Shown here piece after piece: positions 29,572 through 52,638 of a stretch of 62,000 nucleotides of DNA. The first letter of the stretch is position 1; the number at the start of each line of letters is the position of its first letter. This DNA comes from Mesostigma viride (taxonomy: Eukaryota > Streptophyta > Mesostigmatophyceae > Mesostigmatales > Mesostigmataceae). The stretch spans positions 1 to 62,000 of the forward strand of contig RPFO01001489.1 in the NCBI GenBank assembly GCA_009746045.1. The letters are read 5' to 3'. The notes under the pieces are model-generated. The model was not told the origin of the DNA and ran no database searches. It saw only the letters and a list, made by a program, of their open reading frames with translations. Both the position numbers and the translations under genes were made by a program.

Positions 29572-29940
29572 GGTACTCCAGAGGTCGACGGGAGAATCGC
29601 AGATATCGCAGATAACGGCGAGCGAGCACCCTACCGCGAGCGAGCGAAGCGAGCGAGCACCGTACGGCGAGCGAGCGGAGCGAGCGAGCACCGTACTGCT
29701 AAAGCGCACAGCGAGCGCAGCGAGCCGTGAGCGAAGCGAGCGGTACTCCGGAGGTCGACGGGAGAATCGAAGATATCTCAGATACAGTACGTACGGCGAG
29801 CGAGCGAAGCGAGCGAGCACCCTACCGCGAGCGAGCGGAGCGAGCGAGCACCGTACGGCGAGCGAGCGGAGCGAGCGAGCACCGTACTGCTAAAGCGCAC
29901 AGCGAGCGCAGCGAGCCGTGAGCGAAGCGAGCACCGTACT
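29572..29940. repeat. Duplicated GAGCGAAGCGAGC repeat block
   Basis: A unit of about 170 bp is present twice (from about 29,572 and 29,741). Each starts GGTACTCCRGAGGTCGACGG and GAGAATCG.AGATAT, followed by many GCGAGCGAGCGAAGCGAGC runs and ACCGTACTGCTAAAGCGCAC. Shorter related stretches (CCTCTCCGGAGCGCAGCGAAGG) occur at 29,950, 30,030 and 46,180. Confidence 0.8.
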
Positions 29941-29959
29941 CTACTATTCCTCTCCGGAG

Positions 29960-31180
29960 CGCAGCGAAGGAGCACGTTACTTAGAAAAAGATACGCCAAC
30001 GATTTTCAGACCTACGGCCGCTTACGATTCCTCTCCGGAGCGCAGCGAAGGAGCACGGGCAATTTCAGCGAGGGACGGAAGGAAACCAGCGCCGACGGGC
30101 CATGGGCCACGGGCCACGGGCCATGGGCCACGGGCTAGAGCCACCCCAGCGCCCAGCAGCGCGCGGTCGGCCCACCACTTCAGCAGCGTGCAGCATCGGG
30201 GCCCAGCATGAAATTTCAAATGATGGCCGCGAGAAGACGGGATGGCTGTCGACAGCCGCCTGTTCAGGAGGTCGTGACTGTTGGGCAAGCTACGTTTTCA
30301 TTGTTGGACGCTTTGAAACGGGGTACAACGACGCCGTCTTTCATGACGGTTCTTTGGAGCGCCTGGACTGTGGGTGCCGCGAGCTCTTGGAAAAGATTGC
30401 GGGGAAGATGACTGTCGGGGTAAGAAGGTGGCACCCGTTCTGACGCCTGGGTAAGCTGCGTTTGTTGTTTGCTGGGCTTTGGAACGGTGTCACATAAGCA
30501 TTTCGGCTTCCAGTCGGTCTCTTCCGAGCGGATAGGGAGAGGCAGTTTGCCTACCGGGCGGTTCCATAGCAGCACTGTCCCGCCATGCACATATTCCACC
30601 GTCTTTTGCGCTCGGTTTTGTTTTATTTCGATTTGGGACGCTTTGGAACGTCGTTTCATGTTTCATGCATTCCTATGCTTCGAGCCCGTCTGTTTGCTTT
30701 GTGTTTCCGTCATCAGCGGGAAAGGAGGCCCATTTTCCTCGGCAACAACATTCGTTGAGTCACTTCCCGCATGGCAGGTATGCCTCCCGCTCTTTGTTGC
30801 TGTATTTCGGTCGGGGACACATGCCGGCGAATGCCTTTCCATTCCTTTTCCTGCACTCACGCATTATTTTTCCATTGTGTTTCGGTCAGCCACGGGAAGT
30901 GTTCCTGTTTTTGCTGCATCTGCGTGGGCTGTTGCTTTAAAAGCAGGTATTCTGCCTGCGGGGGATGGCATGCACACGGCGTGGTATCCTGAGCGTCAAG
31001 CCCAAGCAAACGGCCGGGGAAAAAACCTTTGTATTTTGAGCTCGAATTTGATTTGTTCCTTTTCATGAAAGGGACCTTTACTGGGCATTTTTGGCATTAC
31101 TGATGAATCACTAGATTAATGCATTAAAGGAGATGGTGTCTCTGCCTTTGTCATGTTTTTAAGAGCTATCATTTGAATGG
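29960..31180. other. Stretch without a supported gene
   Basis: A 199-codon open frame (30469-31068) is Cys/Phe/Ser-rich with no recognisable domain, and repeats of TTGGGACGCTTTGGAACG and TGTTTCGGTC lie in it. I regard it as chance. A short GGGCCACGGGCCATGGGCC repeat lies near 30,100. Confidence 0.4.
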
Positions 31181-31197
31181 TAATCCTCCCACCCACA

Positions 31198-32005
31198 CTG
31201 TTGACCAAGCACACTTTCAGCCCACTGACCACGCACGGGTTCCCCATACTGACCAAGCACACGTTCCAACCACTGACCAAGCACACGTTCCACCCACTGA
31301 CCAAGTGCACGTTCCACCTACTGACCAAGCACACGTTCAGCCCACTGACCATGCAAGCATGGGTTCCCCATACTGACCAAGCACACGTGCCACCCACTGA
31401 CCAAGCACACGTTCCACCCACTGACCAAGTGCACGTTCCACCCACTGACCACGCACACGTTCCACCCACTGACCAAGCACACCTTCCACCCACTGACCAA
31501 GCACACCTTCCACCCACTGATCATGCAAGCACGGGTTCTCCATACTGACCAAGCACACGTGCCACCCACTGACCAAACACACGCTCCACCCACTGACCAT
31601 GCAAGCACGGGTTCCCCATACTGGCACACGTTCATCCCACTGACCATGCAAGCACGGGTTCCCCGTACTGACCAAGCACACCTGCCACCCACTGACCAAA
31701 CACACGTTCCACCCACTGACCAAGCACATGTTCCACCCACTGAGCAAGCACACGTTCCACCCACTGACCAAGCACGGGTTCCCCATACTGGCACACGTTC
31801 ATCCCACTGACCATGCAAGCACGGGTTCCCCGTACTGACCAAGCACACCTGCCACCCACTGACCAAACACACGTTCCACCCACTGACCAAACACACGTTC
31901 CACCCACTGAGCAAGCACACGTTCCACCCACTGACCAAGCATACGTTCCATCCACTGACCGAGCATGAGTTTACCATACTGACCGAGCAGCCACCCACTG
32001 ACCAT
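31198..32005. repeat. 24-bp minisatellite (CCCACTGACCAAGCACACGTTCCA)n with higher-order units
   Basis: More than 25 copies of a CACTGACCAAGCACACGTTC-type unit occur. They are grouped into larger units that end in ATGCAAGCACGGGTTCCCCA plus TACTG. Frames on both strands are open only because of the repeat. Confidence 0.9.
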
Positions 32006-32179
32006 GAAGCAAACACTCGGCCTTGGCTGTGCTCTGATTAAGTAATTGTTGTATAAATGAAATACCTGTTCTGATCATGCACATGTTGTCTCCTTGATAA
32101 ACCATGTGCCCATGGCCGTGGCTGTCTTGGTGACTCGCATCATTCACGGGTTGTTCAGCTGCCAAAGTTGCCCTATTAA

Positions 32180-32225
32180 TTAATTAGTTAATTAAACTCG
32201 TGCTCCCGTTGGGGAGTCACGGAGC
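32180..32225. repeat. Short-repeat tail: (TTAA)n plus CGTGCTCCCGTTGGGGAG motif
   Basis: TTAATTAATTAGTTAATTAA is followed by ACTCGTGCTCCCGTTGGGGA GTCACGGAGCACC. The same arrangement, in either orientation, recurs at about 44,160, 45,000, 45,840, 46,810 and 49,020. Confidence 0.7.
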
Positions 32226-33165
32226 ACCCCTAGACTAGCCCCTAGACTGCACAAACCCAACCGGCAACCAAGTAGCCAAGGCATAGGAGCCCGACCACCC
32301 AAGCCAAGGCCCCTGTCCCATCTCCCCCAATCAACGTACAGGGAAAATGAGGATTGTATAGTAGGGGACGCAGTTACGCGTCTATATGAATTAGGTAGGG
32401 GACTTGAATAAAGTCTCGAATAGTAGGGGCTTGGCCCCTACCGGGTCTACTTGTTTTTTAATAATGCATTCTAGCCCTCTCGTCTCGACGCCGAGTAGGC
32501 GCATTTTTTAATTATTAGGGGTGGCCTGCTTGGACTACTAATAAAAGAGCACGTCAAATACTGTTAATTCCGGTTGTACCGATCTGACAGAATCTGCCGC
32601 TCTCTGCGTGTCCCAACTCCGGAGTCCGGAGTCCGGACCTGGAGTCCAGGCTCCGTGGACCAGTACAGTACTGTACAAGCTGCCTCAAACAAGGTTGTTC
32701 GGGGGAGCCTGGGTGCAGTGGCGCTTCCGCCGTAATCACAGTGCATATCGTAATTCGTACCAAATCATATATCATACCCCACCTCTAACGACTAACGAGA
32801 CCCTCGACCTGATGAAACATTTCCCCGAGAACCCCTGGAGAAACCGAAAATCATCTGCCTGAAAACTTGTGCCTCCGTGAACGGGTTGGATTCTAGAAGT
32901 GCCGTGGGGGGGCTACGTGGTTGGCAGCGTACTTGTCAAGATGTCTAGTTCCTATTCCCGAAACGGAAACTGGCCGAATTTCAGGCAGGGATTCATCGAG
33001 GCCGTAGTAGGACGTGCACTGTAGATCCACTCGACCACCACGCACTGCATGCACGCTCGTTCGTGGCCTACTGGGTTCTGTCTTGCCAGGCTGCCATCGC
33101 GAGACGATAAATTAGCCAGGCGCAGAGCAAAACCACGTGGATAGCAAGTCTCACAGACAGACGAC

Positions 33166-43588
<10,423 letters not shown>

Positions 43589-44080
43589 ATGGGATGAGGC
43601 GAGCTGCGTTTCAATGCTTAATGTCTGTGTGGTATTCGTCTAGAGGTAGAGTAAATAACCAAGCTAGTGTGCTTATTGATGCAAAGCAGCCAACCTAGAC
43701 GGATCTTTCGTCGCTGTATACATGTGTGTACGGGTACCGCGTGTCTGTCGGCAGCATCTAGTTTACTTCTTGTTGTTCAAATATGATACGGTAGACATGT
43801 GTATCCTGAAAGAGATTTGGCCTCGCGGTTGCTTAGTTGCTTTGTTCTTGTCTGGGAGGCATGCGACAACTTTGCATGTTCTCACCAGTCCTACAACCAA
43901 ACAGCACCTTCGTAAGTAGGTGACCAGTAATGCAGATTGTAGTCATGGGCAATCGCTACATAGGCATCTAGGGTTCTTTGTGAGGCTGATTGCCTACATA
44001 TGAACTTTCTGTGCGCACTTTGATGTACACTGGCCCCATTGTTTGCAACACATATGTGGGCAGCTAATGTTAATTAATTA
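43589..44080. other. 3' flank of NTRC, no gene seen
   Basis: The 490 bases after the NTRC stop hold no supported coding region. The real poly(A) site cannot be placed. Confidence 0.4.
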
Positions 44081-44084
44081 CACG

Positions 44085-44470
44085 CGGTCCCGCTGGGGAT
44101 CTCGCGGAGCTATACTTAATTTTATAACTAAGACTTCACTGATCAATAATACAATTAATTAATTAAACTCGTGCTCCCGTTGGGGAGTCACGGAGCACCA
44201 AAGTGCTTTTAATCCCTGTAGGTGCACAACATGAAGAAAGGGCAGAGACCCCCTTTCTCCTTCATGCCAGAGGCATGCCACAGCTGCAATCGGACACGAT
44301 AGACGATCCGGCAAGTTCGGTGCGTGCACAATTAGACCCATGTCCTTCTGGACACGGCGTTGCAATGTCCTTCCACGGCGTTGGATCGCCATGCGTCCAG
44401 GCACAGTTGTCTCACTTCAATATAATCTTGCCCCATTAAATTAAATTAAATTGTAACATACCTCCGTTGG
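44085..44470. repeat. Short interspersed repeats with (TTAA)n tail
   Basis: Two overlapping copies: TTAATTAATTAA plus GTGCTCCCGTTGGGGAGTCA at 44,160, then a body with GGCAGAGACCCCCTTTCTCC, GCCAGAGGCATGCCACAGCT and ATCGGACACGATAGACGATC. The body occurs in reverse at 48,880-49,020. A second end motif, CCTCCGTTGGGAGAATATGT AG, follows at 44,460 after TTAAATTAAATTAAATT. Confidence 0.65.
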
Positions 44471-44619
44471 GAGAATATGTAGCACATACATAATAAGACC
44501 CATGACGTGAGCATATCGTAAGGAGCGTGGGCAAGTGATAATACAATTAAAGCATTGCGTACTTGCCCCGACTAGGTTGTCCCCAGTTAACAAATTCACA
44601 AAGTTGTCACTTTGGTGAC

Positions 44620-45045
44620 GTACGCCGGCGGACTACCTGCGGACTGCTCAAGACGCGGAGTCGCCTGGTTACAAGTTCCGTAACTTACCAAACTCGCCAG
44701 GCTCTGATGCCGCCGCGCCATTTTCTGTACTTCTTTTCGGCCTCTCCGTGATTTGGAAGAAGATGATGGACAAGGCCAAGTGGGCCCAGGTCATAGAGGA
44801 CAATGAGCCCCCCCCAGTGGGGAAGCGCCCGCGTGTGCAATCCCGCGGGAGGCACGCCAGATAGCTCCCACTCGGGCAGCGTAGATAGACGTTGTAGTTA
44901 GAATGCTGTTAGATAGATGTAGTACGTAGCCAATGTAGATAGACTAGACCGGTAGGAATGTTGCACCCATCCATCCATCCATCGGGGTTAATGCTCCGTG
45001 ACTCCCCAACGGGAGCACGAGTCTAATTAATTAATTAATTAATTT
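44620..45045 (+). pseudogene. 3' fragment of a retroelement-like ORF with (TTAA)n end
   Basis: A frame of about 80 codons (TPADYLRTAQDAESPGYKFR ... VIWKKMMDKAKWAQVIEDNE ... KRPRVQSRGRHAR) ends at 44864. It is followed by GATAGA-rich sequence, (CATC)4, the GCTCCGTGACTCCCCAACGG motif and TTAATTAATTAATTAATTAA. The tail is the same as for the LINE and short repeats here, so this is probably the 3' end of a mobile element. Confidence 0.4.
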
Positions 45046-46780
45046 TCGTCACATGGCCTGCGTTGGGTTCATCGACGAGCATCGACGCTCATCGACGGTG
45101 CAATCCAACGACGGAGAATATTGTGTTGAGCTGAAGCCTGAACTTAAATAAGTTCGCCACAACACATGCAGCGTGACTCAAGGGCTCTTTTCCATGTACA
45201 ACGTGATTCAGTGCTCAAGATGCAAAGCCCACATCGCTGACCGGAAATTCCATCCAACACTGTCGCACAGTACTAGTAACCAGTCGACCGCATCTCTGCC
45301 TTTTAACCGTCGAATGCGCTATCGATCTAGAAAGTAGAAACTTCTCCGTCCCGCGACACTTCCGTGACTTCAGTATACTTTCCGTCACCCTTTCGACATG
45401 TCGTCGTACAATACTACAAATTAGCGCCAATAGAAACTCGCCTCCAAACATGTGTGTGTATGTGTGTGTGTGTGTGTGTGTGTGTTTCCCTATCAGTACC
45501 TTTCTTGGAAGGGTCCCTATCAGTACCTCTCTGTCTCCCTCCATGCAGGTCCTCCTACAGATAGCCACGCGGCTCCCGCAGCCTTCGCGTCTTTCCTCTC
45601 AGACAACTACCCTAGTCCTTCCACGGCGTTGGATCACCATGCGTCCAGGCATAGTTGTAGTAGTCATGCTTCATATATCTCGATAGAGGCATGCCTCTTA
45701 TTTAATTTCAAGGTACCCTAATCTCGGCCCCCGCCCTCCGCTAATTTGCTCATTTGCGAAAAAAGAGCCACTTTTTATCCGACTTGCTTGTCAAGCACAT
45801 TAATTAATTAATGCATGTGCCGCATAATTAAATTATACACGTGCTCCCGTTGGGGAGTTACGGAGTGTGAACCCCAATTAATTGGATGGCTGGCTGGCTG
45901 GATGGACATTTGACAAACAATCCTACGTACTGATTTGGACTGGTGGCCGGGCCGGGGTAATCCCGCATTCATATTCAGGACATCACGTACGACTTCACGC
46001 CCAATCCAAAATTAGGGGAGGACCTACTAACCGGACCAATGCACGCGCGAAGCGCAAAGCGAGCGGAGCGGGGGGGATGACTGCCAACCAATACACGCGA
46101 AGCGCCAAGCGAGCGGCCGCTTCAGCGGCCTCCTCTCCTCGGAGCGCATGCAGCGAAGGCCGGAGCCATGTCACGATTCCTCTCCGGAGCACAACAAAGG
46201 AGCACGTTACTCCGATCGAACTACTGTACGCGTTGGCGTGAAACTTACTCGACCGGTAGGGGCGCGGGCAGAGTAGCAGTGGGTAAGCGGCCGGGCGCCG
46301 GGTGGCACGCCGGGCAACTATAGACTAACCTTTGCGGGCGCGGCCGGTGGCGGGCGGGAGGCTGCTGGACTGCGGGACTGCCGCGGGCGCGGCGCGACGG
46401 GCAAAAGGGTGGCGTATACCCGGTGGGAAAGCGGGCGGGTCCGCGGGCCACACTTCATCAGCGGGCGGGGCCAGCGAGCGGGGACGGCGGGAGTGGCCGG
46501 AGGCACGCCTGATCCATGGGTGCGCCATGCAGCACTTTTAGTGAGGGCGGGCCACGGAGGGGCCGGCCTGCGCGCATACCAGCGCGGCGACTGCGGGAGG
46601 GCCGCGGGCGGCCAGACCCTGTTTGGGCTGGGCGAAGCCAGAGGGTCATGCACTCTCAGTTCGATAAACCGGTTCTATTCTAGATCTATCTATTGAATGC
46701 CTTCAGGAACTGACAAACCAAGGGACATGCCGCGTAGCAGGCCAAGCTCTAGCGGTCACGTCGATCGGGCGTTTTTCCCA
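45046..46780. other. Repeat fragments, no gene seen
   Basis: A GT microsatellite (about 45,450-45,486), another GTGCTCCCGTTGGGGAG copy (45,840) and a short GAGCGGAGCG/GCGAAGCGCAAAGCG block (46,030-46,210, like that at 29.6 kb). No coding region is supported. Confidence 0.45.
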
Positions 46781-46789
46781 ATCAATGAA

Positions 46790-47106
46790 CTAATTAAGCG
46801 GCACATACATGTGCTCCCGTTAGGGAGTCACGGAGCACCTAGGTGTGCTCCCGGCCTGAGTGTGCACAACCGCCGGGTAGCTGGGGGCCCGGGTAGCTGG
46901 GGGCAGAGAGCCCCCCCTAGTCCCTCACGCTGGCCACTGTCAGGCATGCCACATACATGTTCTTCCCGGCCCAAGGCACGGGTGATATGCGCCTCTTCCC
47001 CACTTCCAATGTACCGGAGGGATTGTTGTCCTCTACCACCTGGGCCCAGCTAGATGGCCTTGTTCTGCTAGTGCTAAGTCATCAGCTGGTATGGGCATGA
47101 TCCATT
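46790..47106. repeat. Short interspersed repeat copy
   Basis: The copy begins with GTGCTCCCGTTAGGGAGTCA CGGAGCACC (46,811), continues with GGGCAGAGAGCCCCCCCTAG and GGCATGCCACATACATG, and stops at the next LINE fragment's tail. Confidence 0.55.
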
Positions 47107-47464
47107 AAATTAAAATTAAATTAAATTATAACATGCCTCCGTTGGGAGATCATGTAGCACATATTCCTTGATGGGTGGTGGAAAGGAGAGAGCCGCGTAA
47201 TCTAACTATCCTAACGCTAATCTACCTAGTCTAGAAAAATCCTAACTCCCCTATAACTCGTCAATACGCCTCCTCCTCTTGGGGGGAGGGGGCTTGCCCA
47301 CAGGGTCGGGCGTGTGAGCCTTGACAATCTTCTGCCACCGCGTCTTGTTCTGCATGCATGGCAGTCCAAAGAAGGGAGAGAGAGTGGATGCGGTATTCAA
47401 ACTGGGCTGGGACCAGTAGGTCATCCAGCAACATCTGAGCAGCATGATCCATGGCCTGATGCAA
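47107..47464 (-). mobile_element. 3' fragment of LINE, inverted relative to the 49-50 kb copy
   Basis: The minus strand encodes AQMLLDDLLVPAQFEYRIHS and LSLLWTAMHAEQDAVAEDCQ, matching the C-terminal part of the copy at 50.1-50.3 kb (QMLLDDLLVPAQFQYRIHSL). The 3' untranslated part and the CCTCCGTTGGGAG-TTAAATTAAATT end also match 50.33-50.47 kb in reverse. Confidence 0.8.
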
Positions 47465-48400
47465 ATTAATTAATTAATTAAAATCATAGCTCCGTTGGGA
47501 GCATATGTAACACATAGGGCTCCCGGCTGAGAAAGGGGCATCTATGGGTTTGTAATACAATCAGGGCTACAACCTGCAGGTGGAGGATGAACAACTATCA
47601 CCTGCTCTGGGTGCACAAGGTGCACCTGCACCGCCATGATGGTTCATGCCTCAGTTATCAAGCACAGGCACCCAGGGGGGGCTTGAGGATCGAGGGCCTA
47701 GATCAGGCCTGCATGACATATGGGGTGGAGGGTATGTGGCTAGGCTATAGCTGGTGTACATGGCATCTCAGCAGAGAGTAACTCCCTGCATAGGCATAGC
47801 ATGGCTAAATTCTTAATGCATCATCCATGGGAGGTCCCATTGTAGGCTGGGCGCGGCTAAATACTGAAAGCATCATCCGTGGAAATGATACTGATGCAAA
47901 TACTTGTGGGGTACACGGCTGGACCGCCCCTCATGCAGGCTGTTCATCGACTACCTTTTGACTACATGGCTGACAAGCTGTTGTTCCTCAAGCATGCATC
48001 GCAAAGCGGCTCGATCGTAGGGACCTCCTACACGCTGGACGTCGACGTAACCCTGGCGCAGCAACAAGGGGGACATGAGGTCTGGCCGACCTAGCTATAT
48101 ATCTCCAGCTCCGTCAGGCAGCAGCTAGGGAAGAAGCCGGTTTAATACTGGCTAGCTAGGGGGGCGGCCATCTATGTCGACCACGTACTGACAAGCCATG
48201 GCAGGCCCCGGCCCGGCACGCCACTCCAGGAAACCCATGCAGCAACCCATGCAGCCTAGGGTGCCCAATTATCTAACGTAGAAGTGTACAGCATAGTAAG
48301 CCGCTTAGTGGACGTGGCCCACGCCCGCGGCCATGCGTATGTATTTTAAATGAGGCAACTACATGAGACGTCATGCCGGGCCGCAGCCATTGCTAGCTTA
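47465..48400. other. Repeat tail and gene-free stretch
   Basis: TTAATTAATTAATTAAAA and a GCTCCGTTGGGAGCATATGT element occupy 47,465-47,530. The remaining about 870 bases hold no supported gene. Confidence 0.4.
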
Positions 48401-49110
48401 ATTAGCCATGATCATCTTCCAACCCGCACACTTCAGCATTAGTGCACCCGTACAGAGATGCCAGACTCTCCGGTGATCGCGAGCAGTTTCGGTATTGCAT
48501 GCAGCGCATGAGCGCTGTGGCTTGCATGCCTCCGGGCATGACCGGGAAGACGGGGATAGATCTCTGCCCCCTTCCCAGTATGCATGCAACATATACAGGC
48601 ATGAAAAGATGTACTGTACCATGTGCTTTAACTCTGATTTATTGTGCTCGATCCATTGGTAGTCACTGCCGCTATGGCAGCCATGCTTAGAATGTTTGCC
48701 AAGCTGTGCCAACATTATTACCTAGCCACGTGCACCGCTAACGCACGGTACACGTACAACCAGCCATGCATATAGACTTAGCTTATTCCTTGTACAGCCA
48801 TGCTACCAGTACGTCCTGGCTATGCTCAGATCACAAGTTTGCCCACGCTCCTTGTTATGCCATGCTCACATCCATGGGTCTTGTCGCACCCACAGATCGC
48901 CGGACCGTTTAGCGTGTCCGATTGCAGCTGTGGCATGCCTTTGGCATGAAGGAGAATGGGGGTCTCTGCGCCCTTTCTCCTGTTGTGTACACACAGGGAT
49001 TAAAAGCACTCCGGTGCTCCGTGACTCCCCAACGGGAGTGCTCACAAAGTTTAATTAATTAATTAATTAATTGTGCTCGATCCGTGACTCCCCAGTTGAC
49101 CGGAGCGCGT
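48400..49110. repeat. Two short interspersed repeat copies with (TTAA)n tail
   Basis: Copy A, about 48,420-48,640: GCCAGACTCTCCGGTGATCG, GCCTCCGGGCATGACCGGGA AGACGGGG. Copy B, about 48,870-49,070: CGCCGGACCGTTTAGCGTGT CCGATTGCAG, GGCATGCCTTTGGCATGAAG, GGTCTCTGCGCCC, then GTGCTCCGTGACTCCCCAAC GGGAG and TTAATTAATTAATTAATTAA. Copy B is the reverse of the element at 44.2 kb. Confidence 0.65.
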
Positions 49111-49159
49111 ATAAACTTTACTTATAATGAAAGTTAAGTATTAATTAATTAACGTGCCC

Positions 49160-50470
49160 CATGTCAGGTACAGTGCGGACTGCGGAAGGCACCACCCCAC
49201 CTTTCGCCGTTCACCACGTACGGGGTGTGGCAAGGTTGTGTCCTGTCCCCATACCTGTTCATTATTGTCGTGGATCACGTCATGCGCTGAGCACGTGCGC
49301 GCTTTACTACTGCTCTTAAGGGGTTCGAGCCAGGCTTGGACATCGAGAAAGAGCATGGCGGGGTTATTAGACCTGGTTACCGCCTGGCCGACCTGACTTA
49401 TGCGGATGACACCACCCTCATCGCGCGCCCCGAGCACATTCAGACCTGGCTGGACTGTCTGGGCCTGGAGGTGAGGGCGGTGGGGTTGGAGATTAGTGTC
49501 AAAACTGAGGCGATGGTGATTGGTTGGGGCCTCCAGTACACCGCCGCTGCCGCGACTGCTCGATGGGACGGCGGTCCCGTTCCGCGATCGCTTCAAGCTG
49601 TTAGGGAGCTGGCTCCCTGACACCGCCGACGATGTGGACACCCGCATCGGCCTGGCCTGGGCTAGGCTTCGTTCGCTCAACACCTACTACTGGCGCTCCA
49701 AGGGCCTGGGCGACCACCGCAAGCGCATGCTCTTCAAGGTCCTCGTCCTCACGGTGCTCACGTATGGCGCCGAGGCGTGGACACTCACACCCACACTGGC
49801 ATCTAGGCTAGACGGCACAGTTTACAGGATGCTCCGACAGGTCCTGAACGTAGGGTTTTCCAAGCGCCCGTCATCTTTGTATCAGGGCATGCCTCGTATT
49901 TCGGACGAGATTAGACAGCGTAGGATAGCATTTGTAGGACACCTTGCTCGACTAGCCAGGTCGACACCGCCCTTGGTCTGGCAGGCCCCCAGCGGCTTGG
50001 CCAGCCAGGTCGACACCGCCCTTGGTCTGGCAGGCCCCCAGCGGCTTGGCCAGCCAGGGCCCGGCACATTCTGACCTGGCCTGGCCCCAAGGGCATTCCC
50101 AAAAGGGTAGGGAAACATGTCACGAACTACGTACAGATGTTGCTGGATGACCTACTGGTCCCAGCCCAGTTTCAATACCGCATCCACTCTCTCTCCCTTT
50201 TTTGGACTGCCATGCAGAACAAGACGCGGTGGCAGAAGATTGTCAAGGCTCAAAGGCCCGACCCTGTGGGCAAGCCCCCTCCCCCCAATTAGAGGAGGAG
50301 GCGTTTTGACGAGTACTGAGGGCAGTTAGGATTTTTCTAGACTAGGTAGATTAGCGTTAGGATAGTTAGCTTACGCGGCTCTCTCCTTTCCACCACCCAT
50401 CAAGGAATATGTGCTACATGATCTCCCAACGGAGGCATGTTATAATTTAATTTAATTTGATTTTAATGTC
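49160..50470 (+). mobile_element. Decayed LINE-type retrotransposon, 3' half
   Basis: Reading in pieces: YGVWQGCVLSPYLFIIVVDH (QG..LSP motif, followed by a TGA stop), LTYADDTTLIARPEHIQTWL (catalytic YADD), LEVRAVGLEISVKTEAMVIG, a frame change, FRDRFKLLGSWLPDTADDVD, LTYGAEAWTLTPTLASRLDG, MLRQVLNVGFSKRPSSLYQG, then a short internal duplication (about 49,960-50,060), and QMLLDDLLVPAQFQYRIHSL to the end. The tail is TTATAATTTAATTTAATTTG. The nonsense codon and frame changes show it is dead. It is the best-preserved copy of this family here. Confidence 0.85.
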
Positions 50471-51420
50471 AGGTACATATGATACACCATGGCCAAGTGC
50501 TGGTGCAGGTGCACCCTTGAGCACCCAGAGTAGGTGACAGTTTATGTACCGGCCAGGGGTGGGCGTAAATGGTTAATTTTGGGGGGAAAATTTGTCCAAA
50601 AGGGGAAAACGTCCAAAACGTAAGTTAAAGTCTGCATGGACGTAAACCTTCAAGTGGACGTAAACCTTCAAGGCTTAAAATACCTGCACTAAGTGAGACA
50701 ACGACGCCATGAGCGGGTGTTGATTTCTTGTCATTTGGAGGTATGTACGTTGGGCAAACTAGGTAACCAAGTGATCCAAGCTACTTAGACCTGAGAATAA
50801 AATTGTTTATGCAAGTCGAGAGTATGCCATATTAACTAGTCGATCATCGGGAATAAGTGGCGGGCCTGGCTTGCCTGGTGCGCTTTCACTGCAGTGGCGG
50901 CCGAGGTCATGCATACTTGATTAATCCAGATTTAAGATTAATGATTAATCCCATAGATAGTTTGCTTTCTTGGATACCCTATAAAACTTACGCGTTAAGT
51001 TTAAGTTTCAAATTTAAGTCTCGATCGACTTAACTTAACCCATGTACGCCCGACCCTAGCTGCTTTATACACCCACCACCTGCAGGTTGTCGCTCAGAAT
51101 ATATTAAAAACCATATGCCCCTTCTCAGGGGACAGGGATATGTGTTATCCTCCCCACGGAGGTATGCATGTTCTTAATTAATTAATGATTAAGTGAGACA
51201 GCTATACTTATTTGTTTACTTCATATAGATATGAGATAGGAGGTAATCACACACAGATCACTCCACTAGTTCTGTGCACAGCATTTGGGTCATCCTTGCG
51301 TGTGTTGGATGAATGCGCAGCGAAAGTCTAGGCACACTTGCAACTCCAATTTATTGCTGGTCAACACAGAATGGGCAGCTAGGTTGGTTTCCTCTCCGAC
51401 AAATGCCATTTTGACCATGA
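50471..51420. other. Gene-free stretch with a short-repeat remnant
   Basis: About 950 bases without supported genes. At 51,115-51,190 CTCCCCACGGAGGTATGCAT plus TTAATTAATTAATG is another copy of the short-repeat end. Confidence 0.45.
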
Positions 51421-52583
51421 CTAGCTGGAAGGATCTAGGCGGCGATGTGGCTTGTGTGCAAATGTGACCTGCTGCAGGGCTTGCGCTGCGGACCTCTGTA
51501 GCACAGAAGAAGGATATTTTGTCTGGATTTTGTCCAGTTGGGGCCACGCGGGCGCTAGCAACTCCCTTGCCTTGGCATTCTCTGCCACATTGGCAATGAC
51601 CTGTGCAAAGAAAGGCAAGAATAATGGAATGTGGATTGGATGGGAGGCACTTCAGATCTTCTCTCATGCCAGAGAGAGCCACTTGGAAAGGGGTCGGTGC
51701 CAACGATGGCTCACATAGAATAGGAGGTGATAATAACAATAATGGCATCAAATAACAAAGATGTTGCAATCAAAATATGCTCAGGATATGATGGAGGAAA
51801 TTTTGGGGTGATCTCCACTAGCTTTCCAGGCCAAGGCAGTAATAGCAAACCCACCATGTATACAGATGCACCCACCAGCAGGCTGCCAAGATAAGTTAAT
51901 AGCCGCGTTTATGTTTTCTGCTACGTCTATTAAGCATGTGCGAGCTTTCACTTTGCATAGACTAGTACTTAAAGCATGGCACGGCTATATACATTGTGGC
52001 TAGAGTTAGGCTAGAAACACACGCCCTGATCAAGCATGCTGTTTCCGGCCCCACCGTCTAGGTCATCTAGTCGCTCCACACGTAAGCCAGCCATAATTTC
52101 AATGCACAAGGATACACATTTCCATCACCATTCATCTTCATCATCCTGAACGACTCGAAAACGCGGAAAAGATAACGGCAGGCTCGAGCTACCATGGTCC
52201 GGATTCTCCCGATTTCTGGCCTGCGCTGGTTGTCTCTTTGATATACATTGTGCATCAAACCCTCTCTTTACAATCACATCCCAGTGCACTACACTAGTAA
52301 CCTAAAAATATACAATAGCCCTTACACCTTACACTAGTTCCGGCCACCCAGAGGCCTAGGATGCACCCACCGGCAGCACGGCGAGCAGCACTTTCTCGTC
52401 CTCCACCTCCAGAAGGGAGACAAGCGCCGGCGGGCCATTGGCCGCCACAAACGCCAGCTTGGCGTCATTGTCAATGGTGATGCTGCACGGTTGACATACC
52501 GAGCCATGCAAGGCGGTCAGACGATTGTCAGGGGATGATGGTCGGGGCTGGCTTAGGCGCATTTTTTCTTTATGTAAGTGTGA

Positions 52584-52638
<55 letters not shown>

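Noticed and set aside
30469-31068. 199-codon open frame
   Set aside because: Composition is Phe/Ser/Cys-rich without domain, contains DNA repeats, and no splice or start context supports it.
31116-32016. Repeat proteins of the VCLVSGW / DQAHVPPT type
   Set aside because: Open on both strands only because of the 24-bp minisatellite; no start context or flanking gene structure.
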